Source: Sipunculus nudus (lineage: Eukaryota > Annelida > Sipuncula > Golfingiida > Sipunculidae). From it: a stretch of DNA of 64,000 nt. The translations under genes were made by a program, and so were the position numbers. The DNA lies in NCBI GenBank assembly GCA_026874595.1, contig CM049318.1, forward strand, positions 31,592,956-31,656,955, in the 5' to 3' direction. Below are positions 22,519 to 31,925 of this stretch, in pieces. Numbering within the stretch: position 1 is the stretch's first letter; the number at the start of each line of letters is the position of its first letter. The notes beneath the pieces are model-generated. The model was not told the origin of the DNA. It did not search any database and saw only the letters and a program-made list of their open reading frames with translations.

Positions 22519-23325
22519 ATGGAAACGACAGAAGTGTGCGACCAAACAATGACTGATATGGTGGACGCCCCGAGCCATCAAACGGACGACCCTGACAACC
22601 AAGACTGTTCACTCAACTACCAAGGAAAAGCCAACACCCCAGATTCCGACATATCGGATGACTCGTCGTCATCCGATGACTCGTCGGATGAAGAAACCCG
22701 AAATCTGTGGGGACAGATTATCGAAACGTCAGCCAGAAGAGCGTTAAAGGACAACACTGAGGCGCTACTACAACTGGCCAATGGTGCGGACAAACGTGTA
22801 CAAGAATCACCCGATGAAGAAGGAGAGTGCCAGGTTTTGATGGATTTCTCATTAAAGATGAGGTTGTTGGTTGATATCATGTCGCGGTACCCAGGGTACA
22901 TCAAACAATTCGAGGAAGAATCCTGTCATGGACGAAACGAAAGTGAAGTATCCGTGAACGATAGAGAATACTGGGGTACGTTTAAGCAGATGTCTGAAAC
23001 CGTAGACGAACTGACAAAAATGCCGTGCCAAGACCTGGTGTACCCAGCTCTATTGAAACTTTCTGGGTACATGTATTGGGTGGAGACCCTTTATAATTAT
23101 ATGATTGACACACTGGAACGTACGACCAAAAGGATACCATATTATGTGGTGCATGACCACAGCATAATCTGGGACAGGCTCGCGTGTTATTTGAAATGGT
23201 TAAATAATGAGGCCATATGTGTCTCAAAAGAAAAAGCGGAAAAAATAGCGAAAAAACGCCGCGTGACTTCTACCGTGAAGGATCAACCTGAAACCAAAAC
23301 AGTTAAAACAGGTCGCGTCAACTAG
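22519..23325 (+). CDS. Acidic tandem-family member 3 (268 aa)
   Basis: Very close to member 4 at nucleotide and protein level and therefore a recent duplicate. It has the M-E-T-T-E-V-C-D start, an Asp/Ser-rich acidic run (D-D-S-S-S-S-D-D-S-S-D-E-E), the helical core with I-M-S-R-Y-P-G-Y-I-K-Q-F-E-E-E, the C-Q-D-L-V-Y-P-A-L segment and a basic tail. The tail ends early at G-R-V-N, where a stop replaces the second Lys/Arg block of members 2 and 4. The ATG at 22519 follows a GTGTATTGCAG acceptor; the frame is open upstream across the mini-intron, which I exclude. Function unknown; probably nuclear (inference). Confidence 0.72.
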   Translation: METTEVCDQTMTDMVDAPSHQTDDPDNQDCSLNYQGKANTPDSDISDDSSSSDDSSDEETRNLWGQIIETSARRALKDNTEALLQLANGADKRVQESPDEEGECQVLMDFSLKMRLLVDIMSRYPGYIKQFEEESCHGRNESEVSVNDREYWGTFKQMSETVDELTKMPCQDLVYPALLKLSGYMYWVETLYNYMIDTLERTTKRIPYYVVHDHSIIWDRLACYLKWLNNEAICVSKEKAEKIAKKRRVTSTVKDQPETKTVKTGRVN

Positions 23326-23717
23326 ACCCTTGTGAACGGCGGTACACGCTGTGTGGTGTACAGGATATATATGTGGCATCTTTGACCAAGAGGACTTTTG
23401 TTATATAATCGCATTTTAATATCCAATTTTTTTATGCCACGTACGTGTAATCAAGGTACATGTTATGGTTTTTGTTAACTGAGATTGTGTGTGTTATTTT
23501 TATCATAGATCTCACGTAATATGTATTTTGTTTAATGTGTACCTACTGTAAATATTTTGTCCGTGTATGCCTTACATATATCGGTTTCATAGTTTATGAG
23601 ACAGTTTTTGATATATATTGTTTGTAACAGTTTAGTTCGGAATAAATGATGTAACTTTCACTACCGTCTCCGTTTTCATGTGTCGCATGTAGGAATCGGA
23701 GTTTTGCCGGCGAAACT

Positions 23718-23821
23718 GTGGTATGAATGTTTCACTGTGCAGAAAGTTTGAATGTTGGCGTGCTAGCTTGGATTGTCATTTTCCTGATACCCTGCCCTTA
23801 ATGCGTTTGTGTATATTGCAG
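23718..23821 (+). other. conserved ~100-bp 5' UTR mini-intron of the tandem family
   Basis: A GTATG donor after GCGAAACTGTG and a TATTGCAG acceptor before CACGCCCG delimit a short intron. The sequence inside (TTTGAATGTTGGCGTGCTAGC, then GATACCCTGCCCTTAATG) is nearly identical in front of member 3 (about 22400-22504), related in front of member 2 (about 20200-20302), and recognisable in front of the different gene at 25280. Confidence 0.55.
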
Positions 23822-23837
23822 CACGCCCGTTACGAAA

Positions 23838-24707
23838 ATGGAAACGACAGAAGTGTGCGACCAAACAATGACTGACATGGTGGACGCCCCGCGCCATCAA
23901 ACGGACGACCCAGACCACCAAGACTGTTCACTCAACTACCAAGTAAAAGCCAACACCCCAGATTCCGACATATCGGATGACTCATGGGATGACTCGTCGG
24001 ATGACTCATCTGATGAAGAAACCCGAAACAAGTACCGACTGATGCACGAAACGTCAGCTAGAGAAGCGTTAAAGAAAAACACTGAGGCGCTCCTAAAACT
24101 GGCCAATGATGCGGAAAAACGTGTACAAGAATCACCCGATGAAGAAGGAGAGTGCCAGATTTTGAAAGATTTCTCATTAAAGACGAGGCTGTTGGTTGAT
24201 ATCATGTCGCGGTATCCAGGGTACATCAAACAATTCGAGGAAGAATCCTGGGATGAACGAAACGAAAGAGACGTTTTTGTGCACGATAGGGAATACTGGA
24301 ATACGTATATGCAGATGTATGAAACCGTCGACGAACTGACAGACATGCCGTGCCAGGATCTGGTGTACCCAGCTCTATGTAAACTGTCAGAGTACATGGA
24401 TTGGGTGGAGACCCTTTATATTGATATGATTGACACACTGGATAATACGACCAAATGGGTACCATATGAAGCTCTGCAGGACCACCGCTTGAACTGGGAC
24501 AGGCTCGCGGATTATTTGAAATGGTTAAATGATGAGGCCATATGTATCGCAGAAGAAAAAGCGGAAAAAATAGCGAGGAAGAAAAAACGCCGCGTGACTT
24601 CTACTGCGCAGGATCAACCTAAAACCACAACAGTTAAAACAGGTCGCGTCATCAAGAAACGCAAGATGCGTGGCAAAAAAAGGAACAAAAAAAGGACCAC
24701 AAAGTAA
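23838..24707 (+). CDS. Acidic tandem-family member 4 (289 aa)
   Basis: Recent duplicate of member 3 and the same length as member 2. Features in order: M-E-T-T-E-V-C-D; acidic Asp/Ser repeats (D-D-S-S-D repeated); helical core with R-Y-P-G-Y-I-K-Q-F-E; C-Q-D-L-V-Y-P-A-L; the A-D-Y-L-K-W-L helix; and a complete bipartite basic tail (K-K-K-R-R-V-T-S-T, then K-K-R-K-M-R-G-K-K), a strong nuclear-localisation candidate. The ATG at 23838 lies 17 bases after the conserved acceptor. The 3' region carries repeats shared with member 3 (TGTGGTGTACAGGATATATGTGG). Function unknown. Confidence 0.75.
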   Translation: METTEVCDQTMTDMVDAPRHQTDDPDHQDCSLNYQVKANTPDSDISDDSWDDSSDDSSDEETRNKYRLMHETSAREALKKNTEALLKLANDAEKRVQESPDEEGECQILKDFSLKTRLLVDIMSRYPGYIKQFEEESWDERNERDVFVHDREYWNTYMQMYETVDELTDMPCQDLVYPALCKLSEYMDWVETLYIDMIDTLDNTTKWVPYEALQDHRLNWDRLADYLKWLNDEAICIAEEKAEKIARKKKRRVTSTAQDQPKTTTVKTGRVIKKRKMRGKKRNKKRTTK

Positions 24708-25279
24708 AGAAAATCATTTCAACCAAGAAATGTACATTTTTTGCCCCTGTGAAGGGCGGTACACACTGTGTGGTGTACAGGATATATGTGGTATCTTTGA
24801 CCAAGAGAACTTTTGTTATATGATCGCATTTTAATACCCATTTGTTAATACCACGTACGTACAATCAAGGTACATGTTATGGTTTAGTTAACTTGTCTTA
24901 TTTTTATCATAGATCGCACTTGATATGTATTTTGTTTAATGTGTACCTACTGTAAATATTTTGTCCGTGTATGCCTTACATATATCGGTTTCATAGTTTA
25001 TAAGACAGTTTTTGATATATATTGTTTGTAACAGTTTGGATGATAGCGCAGTAGATATTCTTGTACCAGTTAGTTCGGAATAAATGATGTAACTTTCACT
25101 ACCGTCTCCTTTTTCATGTATCGCATGCAAGAATCGGAGTTTTGCCGGCGAAACTGCGGTATGGATGTGCCTGTACGCAGGGTTTGAAATGTTGGCGTGC
25201 AAGGTCTGATGGTCATTTTTACATGATACCCTGTCTGTAATTTCTCTATCTCTATCTCTCTCTCTCTGTTCTGTCACAG

Positions 25280-26131
25280 ATGGCCCATATCCGGTCTGAG
25301 GTGTATGCGAACAACGAAGCTGTAATGAGGTACATGGGACGTCAGATACCCACACTGGCTCAGAAAATCCACACGAAGGTGACATCCCCCCTTTGGAATA
25401 TAATGTTGCAGCTCGGTTTCCTTGATCGTACGATGTTTGAAAACATCATGCAAGAAAAACGTGCCAAAGTACGCGGCGTCATGCTGCTTAGTCATCTGGC
25501 AGGGCGGTTCCCTTTAGAAAAAATGGACGAGGCCATGAAGCTATTTTGCAAAACCGGTGAATCGCAGGTGTATTATTTTTTTTGGAACGTGGTCATGCGA
25601 CACGCCATACAGAGCCTGCCGCGGGCCCCGACTGCGGATCATAAGATGAATAAAACAGTACAAGATCCTGCTTACAGTAAAAAACTGTCTCGGCTGGAGG
25701 CATTCTTTCATTCCCGACGGTACACATGTCCAAGAGCATCCACAGGCGGCGAGAAAGACCTTGGTGTCCTCATGGCTGTATATATACGTCCCCTGTTTAT
25801 CCGGGATGACATCCTGTGCATGGACGAGTCCTGTGTCGTTACGCGTTTGTGCGTAGACTTGCATATAATGAACCAGTTTCAAAGGGATAAACTGTTTCTC
25901 ATCACCGGATTAGCGTTTAAAAGGCGCTTGACTTTTTTGACTTACCTTGAAAAACTTCCGCTGTGGTACTGGAACAAACTGGCGGTTATCTTTCGCGAGG
26001 CAGGATACGGACAGATAGGTGGAACAATCGAACGTGGTCTCAGTTTGTCAGGCGTGCAGGTCTTGTTTCCCGATTACATCACATTCCTGCAGAGTAACCG
26101 GAAAAAAAATAACCCGTACGTTGTTATCTGA
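25280..26131 (+). CDS. CARD-like protein (283 aa) under a borrowed tandem-family leader
   Basis: Residues about 20-110 fit the CARD helix pattern: L-A-Q-K-I helix, L-G-F-L-D turn, F-E-N-I-M-Q-E, V-R-G-V-M-L-L-S-H-L, then M-K-L-F-C-K-T-G-E-S-Q, equivalent to the family's F-x-x-A-L-x-x-T-G-Q. Residues about 200-260 repeat a weaker death-fold-like pattern (F-L-T-Y-L-E-K-L). CARDs recruit partners in apoptosis or innate signalling (established knowledge). The ATG at 25280 directly follows a CTGTCACAG acceptor. The upstream 150 bp resemble the leader and intron cassette of the acidic tandem family, although the protein is unrelated, which suggests promoter capture by duplication. A CT microsatellite lies in its polypyrimidine tract. 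Confidence 0.6.
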   Translation: MAHIRSEVYANNEAVMRYMGRQIPTLAQKIHTKVTSPLWNIMLQLGFLDRTMFENIMQEKRAKVRGVMLLSHLAGRFPLEKMDEAMKLFCKTGESQVYYFFWNVVMRHAIQSLPRAPTADHKMNKTVQDPAYSKKLSRLEAFFHSRRYTCPRASTGGEKDLGVLMAVYIRPLFIRDDILCMDESCVVTRLCVDLHIMNQFQRDKLFLITGLAFKRRLTFLTYLEKLPLWYWNKLAVIFREAGYGQIGGTIERGLSLSGVQVLFPDYITFLQSNRKKNNPYVVI

Positions 26132-26602
26132 ACAATCGTGACCTTATATGCACATGTGAATAAACCTCTGCTTGGAATGTGGGAAATGTTCATATAAACA
26201 TTCGTAATTGGTTGTTATGATACGTTTCTGCTTGGTGGCGATAACAGAACATTCGTGACCATATATGCACATGTGATTAAACCACTGCTTGGTATGTAAT
26301 AACCTGAAATAAACGTTTATGGTACATGTTACATATGTGTCATTCTCGTCTACACGTATACGTGTTAATGAATGTGTGAGACGGTTGTCCTCGTGTCACA
26401 AAATATGGATTCTGCCACTACCACCACCTCCCCCTCCCTCCCCCCCTTTTGCCCCCTTCCGTTATAACAATCTTGCATTCACCGACTGGTCGCCCGCCTC
26501 ATATCACACAAACTTTCTCACTGCAATGATGATGATAAATACGATGAAGCGACGTGACGATGTGAACGTGTATCTATTTGTACTGATGATAGATACTTGT
26601 GT

Positions 26603-27151
26603 ATGGGGCTGTGTGACGGACTCCTGTACATGGACGAAGGAACCATGGATGCATGTGTCACAAAAGGTCCAGGTCAAAGTAGCAACGATGTATACTGTGA
26701 TAAATGCAAGTGCTTGCTTCACGTGACATGCGATTGTGACAGTGATTGTAAAGGCGTGGATGGCCACTGCTGTGACTGTTCATTGGAAACAACATATGAC
26801 ATGAGTGAACGTTTTGAAGACGCTTTCTCGTGTGAACGTTCTGTTCAGCTATATGACGAACTGGACAAACAGGATGCAATAGCTCCCCTTATGGAGAAGT
26901 ACCTGCCTGTAAATTGCGGCAACGATGTGGAGACATTTCATGATTTCGCAGATTTCGTGTCAAATGCGCCAATGGCGCGATGGCATTTGATGGAGTCGCT
27001 GATGGCGGAATTGCAGATAATATTGCCAGATGTGGATTTTACACCGTGGTCAAAGGTCAAACATCGGGTCACATGTTTGTTCACAGACTGGAGGTCAGAG
27101 TTGGACATTGAGCGCCCCTTTTACAAGGGAGGGGTGTATCCGTTGTTATAA
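26603..27151 (+). CDS. Cys-rich N-terminus plus helical domain (182 aa)
   Basis: The first 55 residues have a dense Cys series (Y-C-D-K-C-K-C, C-D-C-D-S-D-C, H-C-C-D-C) that could bind zinc, PHD- or RING-like but without a standard spacing. Residues about 65-150 are helical (L-Y-D-E-L-D-K-Q-D, F-H-D-F-A-D-F-V, H-L-M-E-S-L-M-A-E-L) and could be another death-fold domain, which I cannot confirm. I start at the ATG at 26603; the frame extends back only by non-ATG codons, and other in-frame ATGs lie at 26630 and 26645. No promoter is identified. It sits downstream of the CARD-like gene in the same orientation. Confidence 0.5.
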   Translation: MGLCDGLLYMDEGTMDACVTKGPGQSSNDVYCDKCKCLLHVTCDCDSDCKGVDGHCCDCSLETTYDMSERFEDAFSCERSVQLYDELDKQDAIAPLMEKYLPVNCGNDVETFHDFADFVSNAPMARWHLMESLMAELQIILPDVDFTPWSKVKHRVTCLFTDWRSELDIERPFYKGGVYPLL

Positions 27152-27508
27152 ACGGCACCTGGTTTGCGGGAGAAAGATGAATATGTCGATCCGTTTTTTT
27201 TTTTTTTTTTTGGCTTGGGGAATACACAGCTTACATCAGGCAAAGTTCAAATAAACGGACATGAATGTGCAGGTGTGTTTGTTGTTTATGATTATGATTG
27301 TTACATAACAACTCCTTCTCTCGGCGTCTTCCGTTTCACACTTGCCCCCCCCCCTTTCCCCTCTCCCCCCGTCTTCCCAAATCCGGAACATTGTCGCTGT
27401 AAGAAATGTGCGCAGTTGATTGTTATTTTAACATAAACATTTATAACCTTCTGGTTTCGTCAGCCAGCCGTATGTACATGTTACGTCATGTGTGAGCACA
27501 TTGATGTG

Positions 27509-27580
27509 GGTGTTGTGGCTCAATGGATAGAGCACTGGTTTCCGAAGCCAGGGGTTGTGGGTTCGAATCCCGCCAGCACC
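27509..27580 (+). tRNA. tRNA-Arg (anticodon CCG)
   Basis: A full cloverleaf can be drawn: 7-bp acceptor (GGTGTTG/CAGCACC, one G-T), D-stem GCTC/GAGC, anticodon stem CTGGT/GCCAG with loop TTCCGAA (anticodon CCG), and T-stem GTGGG/CCCGC with loop TTCGAAT. It has 72 nt, no intron and no encoded CCA, as expected for a eukaryotic nuclear gene. A-box (TGGCTCAATGG) and B-box (GGTTCGAATCC) promoters are intact. Confidence 0.93.
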
Positions 27581-27805
27581 TTCATGATACATTTTTCTCC
27601 ATCTGTTTGTCATCTATACAATTTTCTTTGTGTAAGTTTTGTCTATCACGTCAGTTGTTCGTGTTCATAACAGACAATCCACTCGGCATTACTTATTTGT
27701 TGCGTTATATCTACTTTGCGTGTCGTGTCTGTTTATATAGCACAGTCACCGCCAGATGGCAGTATATGCACCCTTGCCGATGTTTTTATTTTTTGTTTTA
27801 AAACC

Positions 27806-27872
27806 ATATGTTGGATGTATGTCTTTCACGTATGTTGGATGTCTGTCTTTAGCGTATGTTGGATGTCTGTCT
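27806..27872. repeat. short tandem repeat of TATGTTGGATGT
   Basis: Three consecutive units carry (C)GTATGTTGGATGTCTGTCTTT or CATATGTTGGATGTATGTCTTT, period about 25 bp. Non-coding. Confidence 0.65.
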
Positions 27873-28462
27873 TCCTCGTGTTACAATTTGTTTTTTTCAA
27901 AGGGATAGTGTCGTTCAATGTCTGATATTAAGGCCGGGTACGTTTTCATATTTCCTGAGGCTATGTGGATTTAACAACGTACACTGTACACCAGCTTACA
28001 AAACCACACATTTACATATAAGCACACACGTATATATCTGCACAAAGGATTGGTAATCTTCTAATATTTCTTCAGGTGATGAGGGCGATCGTAAAACATA
28101 TCCCAACACACCGCAAGCAAAGCACATTTTACACATAAACGCACACACATACATCTGCATACACACGGAAACATGAAATGAATAATGAGACATGTTGTCA
28201 GGTATACATAAATATATTCCGTTCACTTAAACAATTTACATTTATACAGGTTTACATATATCAGATATATTTCATATCATCGATAAACATACATGGCAAG
28301 CGTGCAAATGTCATAAAGGTCATATGTAGTCACAGCGAATTGTCCCACAATATACAGAAGCGTGACAGACGACAGCGAATTGTTCCACAATATATATATA
28401 ATAAATATATATATATGTACCTTTTCGATAAAATGTTGTTTGTACAACGTGCGTGGAAATGG

Positions 28463-28771
28463 TCACGGGTACAGGTTTATAAGAAAACCTAACAACTCTG
28501 CAGGCTTCCAGCGCAGCTTTGGATGAATTTTCCGTTGCATATCAGATGTGAACATGAACTGTCGCTCGGATGTATGATTGTGTTTTTTTGTACCGGGTGC
28601 CAGTACACGCTCCAGACTCACTCTCAGGCATTTGTCAATCCGGCAAGGTGACTGTATACGCTCCAGTCTCACTTTAAGGCATTTATCAATTCGGCCGTCT
28701 AACCGAATGCATACTTTCAGCCCCTCTCTTCGCGTTGACATGTAGCATCTGCATATCGCTTTTGGGTTCAT
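28463..28771 (-). CDS. Possible small protein with an internal repeat (102 aa)
   Basis: On the minus strand an acceptor TTATGTTCCAG is followed at once by an ATG at 28771, the 5' UTR-intron arrangement seen in other genes here. The predicted protein has a duplicated R-I-D-K-C-L-[KR]-V-x-L-E-R-[IV] unit (plus-strand duplication at about 28605-28700), an early C-R-C-Y and a helical end. No domain is recognised and no TATA box was found. It could also be an internal exon of a larger minus-strand gene. Confidence is modest. Confidence 0.4.
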   Translation of the reverse strand: MNPKAICRCYMSTRREGLKVCIRLDGRIDKCLKVRLERIQSPCRIDKCLRVSLERVLAPGTKKHNHTSERQFMFTSDMQRKIHPKLRWKPAELLGFLINLYP

Positions 28772-29065
28772 CTGGAACATAAGCAAATGATAATGTAAAA
28801 GTACACTTGTATAAGAAGAAGAACAAAACCTGTGAGGGGGGGGGGGGCAGCAAATCATGCAAACATGTGAAACATTGCCAGATGCTCGGATGGAATGTCC
28901 CATTTGACCCTGAAATAAATAAACACATATGTATAACGACACAACACTATCATATTACAACATATATATATTGTTTATATATATATATATTTATATATAT
29001 TCATATATATATATCAATATACAACAAGTATATTAACACCAACATACATACAGACAGATGGACGG

Positions 29066-31027
29066 TCAAAACATATTTACAAAACGACACGCCACCCACC
29101 AGATGTATATCTTCACCACATCAGTGCGTTTGTTGGGTACCCTGCATGTCGGACAATGGACCTCCTCGCGGGACGTGGAACGGGACGTGGAACGGAACAT
29201 GTTGTCGCGCAAGCGATTTATCAACGCTTGAAAGCCGTTTCTATTTTCATTGTAGGAGAACACCGCCATTATACATCTGTGACAAAACATGTGTCCGCAT
29301 TTTTTTAGGAAACAGTCCACGGTGTTCTCCAAACAAATTGGACACCGGAAGCGACTTAGCCTTTCCTGGGCATCTCTTTCATTACTTTGAAGCTGGGCAA
29401 TCATGGTCTGAGCGTGTGCGAGCTGCTCCTCCACACTGGAAACGACAACGCCTGGATCTGAAACGTTTGCCGAACCTCTGCAAGTAGAAACTGTCGCCGA
29501 ACGGATTGATGTGTCAGGTGCTGCCGAAACTGTTTCCGCATTGCCACCCGTATATGGAGGAAACATCGCTGCTTCGGTGGCGCCCGTCCTGACGTGTCGA
29601 AGCTTTAACCTTTTGGGTGCAGGCAAAATGTTATCAGATCGGGTCTGACCTCCCTGGGTTGATGTATCATGTTCCGATGGAGGCGCAGGGTCCACGGGAG
29701 GTCGACGTTCAGAAGTCAATGGATAAGAGGCGTCTGTGTCGTCAGCGACATTTTGGGGCGGGTTGGTTGCTGTTATGGAATTCATCAACTGCAATAATTC
29801 CCGACCTGCATCAAACGGGCGCTCAGTACGCGATTGTGACGAGGTCGAAGACGGGGCGGGTGATGACGGCCTTGTGGTATATCGCCTTTTTCTCCTGGGA
29901 AAGCGGCCATTCCAATTCATGTCAGGATGCAACGCTACGTTGCATTTATGTGAACCGGTGATCCCTGAAACGCGACCTGGTTGATTAAAGTCCATCTCTG
30001 CCGGCAGGAAATCCCGGAGACACCTATCGGCATCTGTCTGCCTCGCCACCTGGACGCAAAACCTCAGGAGTAACAGGCGTTTAAATGCTTTCCTCCGTGT
30101 TGTCTCCCCAGGGCGATAGATATGACCGAGCACGCGTCGGACGTCCTGTTTCTTATAGATGTCTTCGACTTCAGTTTTGCTCAAGGAGGCGTCTATAATA
30201 CCGTGTTTTTTTAGTAATTTCATTAAAAGCCTAGTTAAACGTATACTTCCGACCAGGTCGGCCACCAAGCTGTCCCATTGTGTGGCATCAAACAGGGTGT
30301 ATGCGATCCTGAACTCCGGCTCATACCAAACGTCTTTCTCGATATACGCTAAAACAGCCTCACGTACGCGTTGGTATTCACGTTCTATTGAAACCTCCCG
30401 CGCATCCAAACCTTCCTCACCCTCGTCCGCTTGGTCTGCATTTTCCGCCCCTCCTTCTTGCTGCGCATGCGGCTCAGGACGTGTTACGTCATTGTATCCG
30501 TCTCCCGGCATGAATTGTTCTTCTTCACACTGTGTAAACCGCATGATGTGTTCATCGTCATCAGACACCAACACGATCGGGTAGTAACGGTGCGGGACCA
30601 CATTGTTGAAACAGTCTTGTAATATGCCGATTTCAAATACCTCGCTTAACAGGGCACATGCGTTGGACATGCCTCTTTGGAAGAGCCTGTGGTATAGCTC
30701 CAATATGTTTACATTGAACAAAGAACAGTTCACGTATAAAGCAGTGGTAATGGAGCGCGCTTCCGATTTTCCACTTTCCCTATACGACTGCACGTACTTG
30801 AGGTCATCCCTGTGTGGCAGCAGCGTAGGCAGATCTATCAGATTGACGTCTGTGGCTAAAGCGAGGAGATCAACACGGAGGCTCAGAGCATCTTCAACCT
30901 CCATGTAGTTCAGAAACAAGCCTCTGATGCTTAACGCTTCCGACTCGTTCCGCTGGCGTTCGGTGCCGATGTATATAACGTCCTCCTCTTCTATGGACGA
31001 ACTGTCGGACTGTTCAGTCTGTTCCAT
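29066..31027 (-). CDS. Large C-terminal RING-finger protein (653 aa)
   Basis: Layout: acidic Ser/Glu-rich start; two Leu-rich helical regions (about 30-130 and 225-345); a disordered Pro/Ser/Thr-rich middle with an arginine patch (R-R-K-R-R); a short coiled coil (V-E-E-Q-L-A-H-A-Q); and a C-terminal C3HC4 RING at about 570-640 (C-P-I-C, K-K-C-G-H-M-F-C-x2-C, C-P-T-C). The loop before the last pair is unusually long. A RING at the C-terminus indicates an E3 ubiquitin ligase (established family knowledge); the substrate is unknown. The N-terminal helical regions may be divergent death-fold modules (weak). The ATG at 31027 lies four bases after TTTCAG, and a matching donor CAG|GTATG sits at 31320, giving a 288-nt 5' UTR intron. 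Confidence 0.72.
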   Translation of the reverse strand: MEQTEQSDSSSIEEEDVIYIGTERQRNESEALSIRGLFLNYMEVEDALSLRVDLLALATDVNLIDLPTLLPHRDDLKYVQSYRESGKSEARSITTALYVNCSLFNVNILELYHRLFQRGMSNACALLSEVFEIGILQDCFNNVVPHRYYPIVLVSDDDEHIMRFTQCEEEQFMPGDGYNDVTRPEPHAQQEGGAENADQADEGEEGLDAREVSIEREYQRVREAVLAYIEKDVWYEPEFRIAYTLFDATQWDSLVADLVGSIRLTRLLMKLLKKHGIIDASLSKTEVEDIYKKQDVRRVLGHIYRPGETTRRKAFKRLLLLRFCVQVARQTDADRCLRDFLPAEMDFNQPGRVSGITGSHKCNVALHPDMNWNGRFPRRKRRYTTRPSSPAPSSTSSQSRTERPFDAGRELLQLMNSITATNPPQNVADDTDASYPLTSERRPPVDPAPPSEHDTSTQGGQTRSDNILPAPKRLKLRHVRTGATEAAMFPPYTGGNAETVSAAPDTSIRSATVSTCRGSANVSDPGVVVSSVEEQLAHAQTMIAQLQSNERDAQERLSRFRCPICLENTVDCFLKKCGHMFCHRCIMAVFSYNENRNGFQALINRLRDNMFRSTSRSTSREEVHCPTCRVPNKRTDVVKIYIWWVACRFVNMF

Positions 31028-31332
31028 CGCTCTGAAATGATAAGGAAATACACATGAGACGTGTTATGGCAAAAGAAGAGGGGGGGGGTGTACATGGTAT
31101 GTATGTGTGATGTTGCCTGTGATGACATAGCATCATACGTAAACAGAAGAGAACAGATGACAAGTCAATACAAACTAAGATAAAACATAATTACTGTTTC
31201 TTTACAACAGAAACACACCGACAGCGCTGCACGTATCTTAGAAGATATATTTTGTACACAAACATGACTACATATCCTGATTAAAAACGTACATGCACTG
31301 CAAAAAAAAACCAGCATACCTGAACATTCGGC

Positions 31333-31367
31333 GATGGTTTCAGCCGGTGAGGGCGGCGGGGACCATC
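31333..31367. ncRNA. short hairpin with GC-rich loop
   Basis: GATGGTTTC pairs with GGGACCATC (two G-U pairs) around a GC-rich loop. It lies 26 bp from the hairpin at 31393-31466 and may belong to the same cluster. RNA status is inference. Confidence 0.35.
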
Positions 31368-31392
31368 ACTCCGACACTCGTTCTGGGTTCTT

Positions 31393-31466
31393 TTTGAGAG
31401 ATGACAAGAAAGCCGGAGCATCTGCCCGCCCGCCCTCCGGCTCCAGCTTTCTTGTCATCTTTTAGA
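31393..31466. ncRNA. pre-miRNA-like hairpin 1
   Basis: Arms 31399-31413 and 31446-31460 are perfectly complementary over 15 bp (AGATGACAAGAAAGC / GCTTTCTTGTCATCT). After one mismatch, GGAGC/GCTCC adds 5 bp. G-U and A-U pairs extend the base outward to 31393/31466. The loop is about 20 nt and GC-rich. Length and shape match an animal pre-miRNA, but expression is unknown and the strand cannot be told from the fold. If it is part of the RING gene's leader exon, it would lie in that mRNA's 5' UTR. Confidence 0.5.
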
Positions 31467-31498
31467 CGTCTTGGATAATTGCTGCTTGCTTGGTGATC

Positions 31499-31575
31499 TG
31501 TGGTGATGGTGAAGAAACCCAAGGGCGTCTGCCAGCCCGCCGCCGGCCCTTTGGATTCCTTCAGCATCAACCACA
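31499..31575. ncRNA. pre-miRNA-like hairpin 2
   Basis: An imperfect stem of about 28 pairs links 31499-31526 with 31546-31575: TGTGGT/ACCACA region at the base, GATGG and GAAG blocks, AAGGGC/GCCCTT at the top, with a few mismatches and bulges. The terminal loop of about 19 nt shares TCTGCC-N-GCCCGCC with hairpin 1, although the stems differ. It sits 32 bp from hairpin 1. Confidence 0.45.
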
Positions 31576-31799
31576 TGTTAAAAGGATTGTCCATTTACAC
31601 ACACGTAAACAAAATAACATACCCTGTATCAAATATACAATGACCTTTATTCTGATAACATAACAGATACACAAATCTGGTGTATACAATATATACAGAA
31701 AAAGCTATAAAATATGACATATACAAACATTTGAAATATTGAACGTTTCATTGTACAGGAGATGAAACGTTTACCAATTTTTAATACGTTTTTGGTATT

Positions 31800-31925
31800 A
31801 TCAACCCCAATTTTCAATTACAGTTTTCCATGTTTTTACAAAGTTTATTTACATTTCAAACCCAATTTCAATTAAAGTTTACCACAGTTCATATTTTTTT
31901 TTTACACTTTAACCCCAATTTTCAA
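31800..31925. repeat. three copies of a stop-codon-spanning repeat
   Basis: Copies of AACCCCAATTTTCAAT or close variants occur near 31804, 31859 and 31913, about 55 bp apart, each followed by AGTTT- or CAC-containing sequence. The third copy includes the last codons and stop of the retropepsin-like gene, so the C-terminal end has been tandemly copied into the 3' UTR. An AATAAA (minus strand) lies at about 31843. Confidence 0.65.

Larger units (their letters stand above)
27152..28460. other. intergenic with one tRNA
   Basis: Contains a poly-T run at 27195, a pyrimidine run at 27345, the tRNA-Arg gene, and three copies of a TATGTTGGATGT-C-TGTCTTT-like word at 27806-27870. No protein-coding gene is supported. 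Confidence 0.5.

Noticed and set aside
28807-29487. 226-codon plus-strand open frame
   Set aside because: Its second half is the antisense shadow of the RING gene and its first half crosses TA repeats.
31340-31594. 84-codon minus-strand open frame
   Set aside because: Coincides with the two long hairpins, which explain the sequence better; at most an upstream ORF of the RING gene.
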